DNA of 64,000 nucleotides from CAZMXI01 sp964570205. Its GTDB lineage: Bacteria > Planctomycetota > Phycisphaerae > Tepidisphaerales > Tepidisphaeraceae. Both the position numbers and the translations under genes were made by a program. The stretch lies in the NCBI GenBank assembly GCA_964570205.1, contig CAZMXI010000002.1:10221-74220 (forward strand), written 5' to 3'. A model generated the notes under the pieces. The model ran no database searches, was not told the DNA's origin, and saw nothing but the letters and a program-made list of their open reading frames with translations. Positions 1 to 11,065 of this stretch are shown here, one piece after another (the first letter of the stretch is position 1; each line of letters begins with the position of its first letter).

Positions 1-195
1 GGTACGCTGAAATGCGGTGCAGCGGTCAAACGCCGCACTGGGGGCCGGATTGTGCATCGAGCGCGAGTCGGCCACCGTTTACAGAGCAGGGCGTGAGCTA
101 ATCCGTATTCCCGCGTTGTTGCTGTCAGGCGAGGGACTTGTCTGTTTGATCTGGCGTGACCGTAGGGTATCCGCACATGACCCGGGAGGCAGTAT

Positions 196-3100
196 ATGGG
201 CCGCAGCAGGTCTGAATCGGTAAGGGTGCGCGGGTCGTACGCGCGTGGTCGTGCCAGCCGGCTGCTGTTCCAGGCCGCGGCGAAGGCGCTGCCGCGATAT
301 GGAGGGGCGAAGCCCGTTGCCGAAGCGCTGGAGCGCCGACAGCTACTTTCCGTGATGATCAACGAGGTCATGTATCACCCGGGCAATGGCGATCCGGGCA
401 CGACGGGCTACATCGCGGAGGACATCCGGGAGGAGTTCATCGAGCTGTACAACAGCGGGCCTTCGGCGGTGAACCTGAGGGATTGGAGGTTCACGCAGGG
501 CGTCGATTTCGTGTTTCCCGATGTAACGATCCAGCCGGGGGAATACCTGGTGGTCGCGGGCAACGACAGCGCTGAGCGGTTCCGGGCGACGTACACGCCG
601 ACCTTCGGGCAGCTCGCCGATGCGAAGGTACTGGGCGGATCGGTGCTGGTGGGTCCGCAGGCGCAGGCTTTTGCGCAGGTGCCGACGGATGGCGACCTGG
701 ACCTCGACTGGACGGCGGCGGGGTTCGACCATACAGGCTGGACGGAAGGCACGACGGGGATCGGCTTTGAGGATGGAACCGGCTACGAAAGCCTGATCGG
801 GCTGGATGTCAAGGCCGACATGTTGGACAAGAACGCGTCCGTATATGCCCGCGTGCCGTTCCAGATCGACGGACTCGCCGAATGGGGTGGTTTAACGCTG
901 CGGATGAAGTATGAGGACGGCTTTGTTGCGTATCTGAACGGCGTGGAAGTGGCGCGGCGGGGCGCCCCGGCCAATCCGGCGTGGGATTCGAAATCGGTGG
1001 TGGATCGGCCGGATGCGCAGGCCAAGGCATGGGAAGACATCGATCTGTCGGAGCATCTGCCGCTGCTTCAGGTGGGCCAGAATATTCTGGCGATCCATTC
1101 GATGAACAGTTCGACGAGCAGTCCAGACCTGCTCCTGGTGCCGGAGTTGATTGCGGGATGGGGGCGGCTCAGCAACTCGGGCGAGGCGATCGAGCTGGAG
1201 GACAACCTCGGCCGGCGGGTGGACTACGTCAACCACAGCGATGAGGGAGACTGGGCGCTCCGGCGAAAGCTGTCGGACCCCACCTACCCGAGCGGCATCA
1301 AGAGCTGGGAATGGGTCAGCGGGGCGGATGCGGGGCGCAAATCGCTGGAACTGGTCAACCGATCGATGGACAACAACTTCGGGCAGAACTGGCTGGCGAG
1401 TTCACCCGACATGGGCACGCCGGGGGGCGTCAACTCAGTGGCCAGGGCTGATGTATCGCCCTTCATCCTGGATGTGACGCACGCGCCAGCCATTCCCGGC
1501 CCGGCGGATACGGTTACGGTCACGGCGAAGGTGCTCGATGAACTGGGCGCCAACGCGACGGTCAGGGTGCATTACCGGCTGGATGGCCAGACGGACTGGC
1601 AGGCCGTCGGCATGTACGATGACGGCCTGCACGGCGACGGCATCGCGCGAGACGGCGTGTATGGGGGCACGTTGCCCCCGCAGGACAACGGGATGATCGT
1701 GGAGTTCTACGTCGAGGCGACGGATGCCGGCGGCCAAGCGAGAACCTGGCCCGCCCCGACGGACGACCTGGGGACGCAGGGGGCGAACCTGCTCTACCAG
1801 GTGGATGAAACCGCCTATGAAGGAACGGAGCCGACCTATCGGCTGATCATCCCGGCCGCGGAGCTTGCGGCATGGCTCGACCAGATGGACAACGGCCATA
1901 GCGCCGACTACAGCAACGCGAAGATGAACGCGACGTTCATCAGCGTGGATGGAACCGGGACGGACATCCGCTACCTGACCGGCGTGCGCAACCGGGGCGA
2001 GGGCTCGCGCGGGTATCAGCCGCACAACTACCACATCAACATCCGCGCGGATCAGCCGTGGAAGGACATCACGGCAATGAACCTGAACACGCGGTATTCG
2101 TGGGTCCAACTGGTTGGCAACGTGATCTTCCAGTTGGCCGGATTGCCCGGGGTGGATGGCGCGCCCGTGCGGGTGATCACGAATGGCAATAACCTCGCCA
2201 CCACGTCGCGGCAATACGGTTTCTACTACCGCTTCGAGCCGTTCAACGGCGAATGGGCCGACAATCACTTCCCCGGCGACGGTGGGGGAAACATCTACAA
2301 AGCAAGCATGTATGGCACTTATGGCCCGGCCGACCTGCGCTGGGTGCCGGATGGGACCAGCAGCGCTTCCAATGACTGGTTTACGAAGGCCGGGTACAGC
2401 AAGCAGACCAATGCCAGCGAGAACGACTGGTCGGATCTGGTTGAGCTGCTGATGGTGCTGAACAAGACGTCCGCCGCCGATTATGTGCAGGAGGTCAACC
2501 GCGTTTTGGATGTCGATGAGTGGCTGCGCTACTTCGCCACGAACTTCCTGATCGGCAACCGCGAGAACAGTCTGGGCGGGACCGACGACAACACCAATCC
2601 CTCGGTGGTTGGCGACGATTATTCGATGTATTGCGGGGAAGAGGATCCGCGCTTCAAGCTGCTGGTTCACGACCTCGATACCGTGTTGTCGCGCGGCGAC
2701 ACGGCGGCCAACACGTCGATGAACCTGTTCCCGACATGGAAAGTGGCGTCGGTGGACAAGCTGCTGAAGCACAATGAGTTCGCCCCGAAGTATTTTGCTA
2801 CGTTCAAAGAGTTGATTGAAACAACCTTCGACCCGGAGAACATCAATCCCCTGCTGGACCGGCTGCTGGAGGGTTGGGTGCCCGACGCCGACATTCAGGC
2901 GATGAAGGACTTCGTTGTGGCGCGCAACGCTTATGTCCTATCGCAAATCCCCAGCGCGCTGAGCATCAGCCTGACACCTCAGGCGGGCAATCCATGGTAC
3001 AAGAGCTCGACGCAGACCTTGGCCCTGAGCGGTTCGGCCGACGCCATCCGCACCCGTCGGGTGCTGGTGGACGGGCAGGAGGCGACATACACCGCATGGC

Positions 3101-6100
3101 AGGGGTCGTGGACGGCGGAATTGTCCCTCGAACCCGGCATCAATCGGGTTCTGGTGCAGACCGTGGACGAAGACGGGCGGGAATTCGATCGCGAGTACGC
3201 AGACATCTGGTACGAGCCCGCCTCGCCGCCGATGACGGTGGTTTCCGGATCCATCAACACGGACACGGTGTGGACCAAGGCTAACTCACCCTATCACGTA
3301 TCCGGCAACGTGACCATCAACAGCGGGGCGACATTGTCGATCGAGCCCGGCGTCACGGTCTTCTTCGATCCGGGCGTTGCGCTGAGCGTCGGCGGCCGGC
3401 TTTTGGCGCTGGGTACTGAGATGGACCGCATCCGGTTGACCAAGTATCCAACCACGGGCGATTGGGCGGGGATCGACATCGTCAGCGTTCCCCAGGAGAC
3501 CCACATCGCCTACGCCGACATCGAGTACTCGACCGCCAGCGGCGGGAATTCCAGCGGTAACGGCGACGCAATTTACACCAACCACGCCATCCTGGCGCTG
3601 GATCATATCCGGTTCTCGCACCACAACGACACCTATCTGGACATGAACGATACGTCGGTGAATCTGACCAACAGCTATTTCGCCGATGTGACCGACAGTG
3701 AACTGGTCCATTTCTGGGGCTTCCCGCAGAATGGGCATGCGCTTTTCGAGAACAACTGGTTCGGCAAGACGACGGGCTACCAGGACGTCGTCGACTTTAC
3801 CGGCGGCCAGCGGCCCGGCCCGATTGCGCGTTTCATCAACAACTACTTCAGCGGCGGCGCCGACGATGCCCTCGACCTGGACGCCACGGATGCCCACATC
3901 GAAGGCAATGTCTTCGTGAACTTCCACCAGGACGGGGCACGAGACAGCAAAGCGCACGCGGTCTCGACAGGCACGGAAAACGGCATCCTCACGGAAGTCA
4001 CGATCATCGGCAACTACTTCTATGATGTTGACCACGCCATCCTCATCAAGGATGGCGCGTTCGGCACGATCGTGAACAACACGATCGTCAAGGTCTACAA
4101 GAAGATCGCCGACGCCACCACGGCCGCCATCAACCTTTATGAGAACCGCTCCAATCAATGGGAAGGCTGCGGAGTCTACGTGGCGGGGAACATCTTCCAG
4201 GACATCTCGCAGGTTTTCGGCCATGACGGCTGGACCAACCGGGCGGTAGATATCCAGATGGTGGGCAATATCTACCCCGCGGGCCTGCCCAAGCAGGCTG
4301 GCGAGCCGGCCTGGGAGAACGCCAGCAACCTGATGGTCGACCCGCTGCTGCGAAACACGGCCTATGTCACCGACCCGCGCGTCGATTTCCAGCTTCGGCC
4401 CGGCTCGCCGGCCATCGGCGCTGGGCCGAACGGCCGCGATATGGGTGCGGCCATTTCCGCCAGCGCCCGGATCACTGGCGCTCCCGCGGGCACCGTGTGG
4501 CAGGATTCGGCCACTCTCACCGTTGGCGGGCCGGAACTGTACGCGTACCAATATCGCCTCAACGGCGGCGCCTGGAGCCCATGGGTCGAGTATCCACAGC
4601 ATGCCGTCACCGGCGTGACGCTCGGCAACATCATCCGCGGCGGCACCTCGACGGCGGTCGCCACGGCCACCATCACTTCGCAGGATCACGGCTTCCAGGA
4701 AGGCGATGTGGTCAGCGTGTGGGGCGCTGCGCCCGCCAAGTACAACGGCGATTTTGTCATCCGCAACGTCACCTCGCACACATTCCGGATCACCGTCGCT
4801 ACCGAGAGCGCCTGGACGCCCAGCACCTCGGTGCGCGTGCGCAGGATCGATGCCATCCTGCCGGCCATCCAGTTGGAGGGCCTTGTTGACGGCTTACAGA
4901 CCGTCGAAGTGATTGGCAGGACTTCCGCCGGCGACGACATGCCTCTATCCGCCGTCAGTTGGACGGTCGACACAAGCATCGGCCCGAAAGTCCGCATCAA
5001 CGAGGTTCTGGCGCAAAACCTCCAGACCTATGACCTGAACGGCGCCCGTCCTGATGTGATCGAGCTTTGCAATCCCGGGCAGGGCGAGATCGACCTGACG
5101 GGAATGACCATTACGGACAGCTTGGATACGCCGGCCAAATACGCGTTCCCGCCCGGTACGAAGATCACGCAGGGCGGATATCTCAAGCTGTACGCCGACG
5201 CCGGCGCCGGCCCGGGACTGCACACCGGATTCTCGCTCAAGCGCGAAGGCGATGGTGTCTATCTGTTTGACTCGACCGGCGTCCTCGTCGATTCCGTCGA
5301 ATTCGGCCAGCAGGTCGCCGACTATTCGATCGGCCGGCTTGCGGATGGCTCATGGGCGTTGACCATCCCGACCCTCGGTGAGGCCAATGTGCCTGCAACG
5401 ACCGGCGACCCGGCCAGTCTGAAGATTAACGAATGGCTCGCCGATGGCAGGGTGCTTTTCGATCACGATTTCGTCGAGTTGTATAACCCCGAGGCTGTGC
5501 CCGTCTCGATGGCGGGGCTGTACCTGACGGATAACCCCGTCGGCCGCCCCGACAAGCACGAGATTGCGGCCCTCAGCTTCATCGACGGACGCGGTTGGGC
5601 GGCGTTCACCGCCGACAATGATCCTGATCAGGGGCCAGACCACGTGAACTTCGAGCTGTCGCCCTATGTGGGCTGGATCGGTCTGTTCGACCCGAGCCTG
5701 CAAGCCATTGATGTCGTGCCGTATTTCACCCAGGCGACGGATGTATCCGAAGGGCGTACGCCGCTGGGCGCCAGCACATACGCGTTTGAGGCCATCCCGA
5801 CCCGAGGCATCGAGAACACGGGTGTGACGATGGCCGGAACCTATACCGAGGTGAAGCGGGAGATATTCAGGCTGGCCGACCCGGCCAACCTGCAACTGTG
5901 GGACTACTGGGACGAAGGTGCTGCGCCCACCGGCGACTGGACCTCCGCTGACTACGTGCCGACGGACTGGTCGCTCCAGCAGCCTGCGCTGTTCTACAAC
6001 AAGAGCAGCACCTATCCCGAGACGAAACGCACCGCCGTCAACGTGATCTCCAGCGGCCGGCCATACCAGACATACTATTTCCGCACGAGTTTCGACGTGA

Positions 6101-9100
6101 CCGGCGCCAGTCAGGTCACAGGTCTGGAATTGCGGACGATCCTCGACGACGGCGCTGTCATCTACCTCAACGGCACCGAGGTCAAGCGAATCGACATGCC
6201 GGCGGGGGTNNNNNNNNNNCATCACCTATTCGACCGTGGCGTCAGCGACCATCGGCACCGCGGCCTACGCGACCCAGACGATCGATCTGACAGCGTTCCC
6301 GGCCGGAACGCTCCGCGAGGGGCAGAACGTGCTCGCCGTTGAGGTGCACCAGTGCCAGACGCAGACCAGCTCTAACTACAGCAGCGACATCGTCTGGGGG
6401 ACCGCGCTTTCCGTCGTTGAGCAGGATTTCAGCGGCGACGTGCAGCGCGAGGTGCACATCCCAACCGCCGTCGCCGACTTGATGCAGAACCTGCGCATCA
6501 CCGAACTGATGTACAGCCCGGCCGGCAGCGCCGATGCGGAATTTGTTGAGCTCAAGAATGTCGGTAACACCGACCTGCTGCTTCAGGGCGTGCGTGTGCG
6601 GGGGGGTATTGAGTTCGATTTCTCTGAGCCCATGACCCTCGCCGCCGGCCAGCACCTGCTGCTGGTCGCCAACCGCACCGCGTTTGAGCAGCGATATGGC
6701 GATGGGAGGCCTGTCGCCGGCGAATACAACGGCAGACTGAGCAACGGCGGCGAGCAGATTGTGCTTCAGTTGCCCCAGCCCTATGACGCAGCCGTGCTGC
6801 GATTCGACTATCGGCCGACGTGGTATCGCACGACCGATGCCGGCGGCTACTCTCTGGTGATGCGGGATGAGACCGCGCCGCGGGCGGCATGGATGCAGGG
6901 CGATTCGTGGCGGCCGAGCGTCTATCCCAATGGCTCGCCGGGCGATGACGATGCCGGATCGAACATCGGCGCGATAGTCATTAGCGAAGTGCTGGCGCAC
7001 ACCGACCAGCCCGTGGGCGACTGGATCGAGCTGCACAATTCCGGCGATGAACCGGTGACGATCACCGGTTGGTACCTGAGCGATGAAGCGGCTCGGCTCG
7101 ACAAATACCGCATCGGCGATGTCACGATCCCCCCACATGGCTACCACGTCTTCACCCAGCGCGACCACTTCGGCGCAACCGGCGAGCCGGATGCTTTCGG
7201 CATCAGCGAACGTGGCAGCAGCGTGTACCTCAGCCAGGGCAATCCCGACGGCACGCTCGGCGCATATCGCACCATGGTGACCTTCGGCGCATCTGAGCGG
7301 GAATCGACGCTCGGCGGTTTTCAGACCAGCGACGGCCTGGCGCATTTCGTGCCGCTGGCTTCGGCCACGCCGTGGGAGCCGAACGATTACCCGAAGATCG
7401 GCCCGGTGATCATCAGCGAACTGATGTACAACCCCCAGGAGGCCAACGATCCGACGGAATTCATCGAGCTGCTGAACGTGACCGGTGAAGATGTTCCGCT
7501 GTTCGACCCGGCCAGGCCGGAGAATCGCTGGATGCTTCGCGGCGGCGTCTATTGGACGATTCCCGCCGGAACCATCGTTCCCGCACACAGCTATCTGCTG
7601 CTGACGCGCTATGATCCGGCCAACCTCTCCCGAGAACTGTACGGCATTCCCGACTACATCCAGATCATCGGGGCCTATGCCGATCCCCTGGACAACGCGG
7701 GCGACACGATCGAGCTCTGGAAGCCGACGGACCCCGATGGCGACCTCCCGGCCGAGTACATCCTGGTGGATGCCGTAACCTACGACGATACGCTGCCCTG
7801 GCCAACGGAAGCCGACGGACAGGGGCCCTCCCTGGCGCGGGTCAGTGTCAGCCACTTCGGCGATGATGTGCTGAACTGGGCTGCCGAAGGTCCGCTTGGC
7901 TCGCCCGGCCGTACGAATTTCGACCAGGCCCCGCCTGTCGTCGCCGACGTTACGCCACAAGTCGATGCCGAGGGCGTTCTGCTGTCGATCGCCATTCGCT
8001 TCAATGAGCCCGTCAAAGGGCCGAATCTGGTCGATTTCACGCTGGCGGCCGATGGCGAGGCCGTTCCCTTCGGCGCAGCACAATCGCTGACGACCGCCAA
8101 CGGCATCAACTGGGTGCTGGGCGGCCTCGATGGCCTGACGCTTTTGGCGGGGCAGTACACGCTGTCGCATTCCGGCCCCGCCATCACCGACCTGGCGGGA
8201 TATGCGCTGGATGGAGTAATCCAGCAGGCGTTTGCGCTCGCGGCCAGCAACATCGCCTCCACCGATGCCGGCGATACGTACACCATCCACCGCGAACTCG
8301 ACCAGATCATCGTGCGCCACGAGGCGGCCGGCGCGCTTGTGCGGGAGCTGAGCATCCCGGCCGACGGTTCGCCGGTTGTGATCCGCGGCGGGTCGGGTGA
8401 CGACACGGCGAGACTGACTGCGGACCTCGGCTCGCGCGTGCAATTCACCGGCGGCGAGGGAGCCGACAGCATTGTGATTGACGGCGGCAACCACAGCTTT
8501 GACCATGACCTGGGCGATTCCGCGGAAGAGTTGTTGGTGCGAGGCGGAAGCGTCGATCTGGTTGCTCCGCAGCGCCTGGACTCGCTCTCAATTGCTGGCG
8601 GGCGGGTGACGCAGAGCCTGGGCGTGCTTCGGACATCGAACCTTCAGATCACCGGCGAGGGCATGCTTGACCTGCGTAATGGCGAAATGATCGTCGATGG
8701 CTCGGAAACGATCGCCGCCGACGCACTCCACAGGCTGGTGAATGCGGCGGTCGCCGAAGGCAGCATCATCGCCGGTGGACTGAGCGAACCCGAGCGCAAG
8801 TTGGCTGTGGCGATTGCCGGCGACGTGAACCTGACTCAATTCGCCGGGCAACAGGTGTCCACCGGCAGCGTCCTCGTGAAGTATACCTGGGCTGCCGATG
8901 CCACCTTCGATGGGCTGGTGACTACCGCTGACTTCGCCGAACTCAGCAAAGGCTACATCGCCTACCAGTTCAACAAGACCAACCCGGACTTTCACACCAA
9001 GTTCACCACGGGCGATTTCAATGGCGATGGCATCGTCGGCACGGCCGACTTTGCCATCCTCAGCAAGTCCTATGTCCAGAGCCGGCTCGAAGAGCTCCAG

Positions 9101-9217
9101 AGCGGCAGCGGGTCGGCCGCCACGGTGACGAAATCGACCACGGACACGCCCAGGAGGCAGAAGGCCACCAAGATACGGCGGCACCACCGCCGGCCGCTGC
9201 CTCGCGTGGCGCGGTAG
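196..9217 (+). CDS. Giant surface protein: lamin-tail, CotH-kinase, beta-helix and dockerin-like domains
   Basis: About 3000 residues; the reading frame is broken only by the 10-N gap at 6210-6219. The ATG at 196 follows a GGGAGG ribosome site at 184-189. Residues 45-52 read LERRQLLS, like the N-terminal export motif of planctomycete surface proteins. At least six lamin-tail domains open with INEV/ISEL-type strands (nt about 355, 4995, 5425, 6495, 6975, 7410). A CotH-like kinase region spans residues about 545-900 and contains HDLDTVLS, the likely metal-binding aspartate motif. A right-handed beta-helix spans nt about 3240-4330, followed by an Ig-like adhesion domain near 7930-8210. The C-terminus has two dockerin-like loops, the first degenerate and the second FNGDGIVGTADFAILSKSY, then a very basic tail. 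Role inferred: cell-surface or exported scaffold protein, possibly phosphorylating or binding partners. The architecture is clear; the function is not. Confidence 0.85.
6210..6219. other. Assembly gap (10 N) inside the giant surface gene
   Basis: A run of ten N interrupts the gene. The reading frame differs by one on the two sides. If the Ns are simply removed, the frame is restored and the protein reads DMPAG-VITYSTVAS, a natural continuation of the beta-sandwich domain. The true missing length is therefore a multiple of three and may be zero. This is an assembly feature, not a frameshift mutation. Confidence 0.9.
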
Positions 9218-9516
9218 GGCGACGTCAGCCATCCTCAACGTCCCTTCCATGGCATCGTTTGCCGCCACGCGCATGTGGCCTGCCCGTATGACGTCTCAGG
9301 CGACAGACCACATGAGCAACACCTGATGCGCAGCGACCTTCATCGCCTCGTGAAGGTGCCCGTTCAGAGAGGTTCCTGATGGGCTCATTCTCCGGCTTGC
9401 AGCGGGGCACATTCACGCACGTCGACTCACCGTCCAGCCTCAACTAGAAGAAAACCCCCGCTGCAACAAGACCCGCCATCAGTTGTAGTACGGACAACAC
9501 GGCACGTCGGCCATCC

Positions 9517-9589
9517 CGCACCGCGTCGGTGCGACATGGCATATTGGCCCGCCGGACCACACAACCAGAAGGGCGGGACCTATGCCCCG
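9517..9589 (+). repeat. Copy A of a hairpin-containing dispersed element
   Basis: The 508-bp space 9218-9725 holds no convincing gene. Within it lies a 6-bp stem (CGCACC at 9517, GGTGCG at 9528, loop GCGTC). After 27 nt comes ACAACC, then a purine-rich AAGGGCGGG stretch and CTATGCCCC. The same order (hairpin, 24 nt, ACAACC, AAGGAGGG, GTATGTCCCC) occurs on the minus strand at 19643-19572. The two hairpins also share flanking bases. The rest of this interval shows no clear promoter or terminator. Confidence 0.45.
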
Positions 9590-9725
9590 GTTCAATGCGC
9601 GGCGTCCATGCTGTCGAAGGCATCCTGCGTCTGCGGTGCGCAGCACCTCCGTCCCGGTCGGCTTGCCGCCGGTCGACCGAGGTGCGATGATCGCCGCACC
9701 ACGTGTAAACAAGGAGAGGCCCATC

Positions 9726-11021
9726 ATGACCAGACCCGGTATTTCACGACGCGGACTCCTGCGAGGCGCCGCTGGCCTGGCGGCCATCAGCGTCGTTCCG
9801 GCCCACGTCCTCGGCGGCGAAGGACGAACGGCCCCCAGCGAAACCATGACCCACGCCATCTTCGGTGTCGGCGGCATGGGACAAGGCCACATCGGTTATG
9901 TCATGGGAGATCGCCAAGCCAGGCTCCTGGCTGTGTGCGATGTGGACAAGACTCGACTTGACAGCGCCCTGAAGCGCATCGGTGAGGGGTGCAAGGGCTA
10001 CGCCGATTTCCGCCATGTGCTCGACCGGGGGGATATCGACGTTGTTCACGTCGTCACACCCCCGCACTGGCATGCCCTCATGTCCATTGCCGCCGCCGAT
10101 GCCGGGTGCGATATCTGGTGCGAAAAACCCATGACGCGCACCATTGGCGAGGGCAAGCACGTAATCGCCGCGGTGCAGCGCAACGGCCGGATGTTCAGGC
10201 TCAACACCTGGTTCCGCCTGTACGATCAATTCTACGGCTTGGGTACGACCGTCAAGCCGCTCAAGCAGGTCATCTCGGCCGGTCTGCTGGGTTGGCCGCT
10301 CACGGTGCGCGTCAGCCGCTTCACCGGGTTCGACTGGAAAGTGAAGATGTGGAGTGGCCGCACCGACCTCAAGCCCGAGCCCATCCCCGCCCACTTTGAC
10401 TACGACAAGTGGCTGGGGCCCGCGCCCGTCAAGCCTTATCACCCCCATCGCACGCACGGTAGCTTCCGAGGCTACTGGGATTACGACGGCGGCGGCCTGG
10501 CTGACATGGGTCAGCATTACCTCGACCCCGTTCAATACATTCTGGCCAAGGATGACACCAGCCCGGTCGAGGTGGTCGCCCACGCTCCCTGGCCGCAACA
10601 CCCCGAAGCCGTCGGCCTCTGGGGGCAGGTCGAGATGACCTACGACGATGGCTGCAAGATCATCCTCGAATCCGGCGACTGGGGCGAGAACATCACCGCC
10701 GGCAAACCGTACATCGAAGGCCCCAAGGGCAAGATCTATCAGGGATTCCGAACCGATCCGGTGGACCTGATCGATGCCCTGCCAGGGCTGCCCGAGCCCG
10801 AGCCGATGATTTCCGACTTCAACATCAGCGTGAAGACTCGCAGGAAATTCGGGCTCAACGAAGAGAATGGCAACCGCAGCAACCTGCTGGTGCACCTGGC
10901 CAACGCCGCCATCCGCACCGGCCGAAAGCTCAGGTTCGATCCGAAGACGCACTATTTCATCGGCGATGACGGCGCCAATCGGCTGGTCGATCAGCCGATG
11001 AGGGCGCCGTGGCACCTGTAG
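9726..11021 (+). CDS. Tat-exported Gfo/Idh/MocA family oxidoreductase (pair 1)
   Basis: 431 residues. The ATG at 9726 is chosen because AAGGAGAGG lies at 9711-9719 and the protein then begins with a Tat signal (SRRGLLRGAAGLAAI). A Rossmann dinucleotide-binding motif follows (GVGGMGQGHIG), then the family's EKPM motif (CEKPMTRTIGEGK, about residue 135), whose lysine is usually catalytic. The C-terminal half is the alpha/beta dehydrogenase domain. Members of this family oxidise sugars and related polyols with NAD(P); planctomycete exported forms carry a tightly bound cofactor (family knowledge). The HEAT-repeat gene starts 44 nt downstream. A similar oxidoreductase with the same terminal MRAPW(H/R)L ending lies at 58091-59407 and is also followed by a HEAT gene. 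The substrate is unknown. Confidence 0.88.
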   Translation: MTRPGISRRGLLRGAAGLAAISVVPAHVLGGEGRTAPSETMTHAIFGVGGMGQGHIGYVMGDRQARLLAVCDVDKTRLDSALKRIGEGCKGYADFRHVLDRGDIDVVHVVTPPHWHALMSIAAADAGCDIWCEKPMTRTIGEGKHVIAAVQRNGRMFRLNTWFRLYDQFYGLGTTVKPLKQVISAGLLGWPLTVRVSRFTGFDWKVKMWSGRTDLKPEPIPAHFDYDKWLGPAPVKPYHPHRTHGSFRGYWDYDGGGLADMGQHYLDPVQYILAKDDTSPVEVVAHAPWPQHPEAVGLWGQVEMTYDDGCKIILESGDWGENITAGKPYIEGPKGKIYQGFRTDPVDLIDALPGLPEPEPMISDFNISVKTRRKFGLNEENGNRSNLLVHLANAAIRTGRKLRFDPKTHYFIGDDGANRLVDQPMRAPWHL

Positions 11022-11065
11022 TCCGGAGATCATCCATAACCGTCAAGCACAGACCGAGGCTCGAC

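Noticed and set aside
1..195. Short plus-strand open frame before the giant gene
   Set aside because: It overlaps the ribosome site and start of the giant gene and shows no family signal.
6196..6240. Apparent frameshift splitting the giant gene into two
   Set aside because: It coincides with an N run; removing the Ns restores the frame, so it is an assembly artefact.
6242..8506. Long minus-strand open frame antisense to the giant surface gene
   Set aside because: No domain or start signal; the plus strand carries continuous lamin-tail domains.
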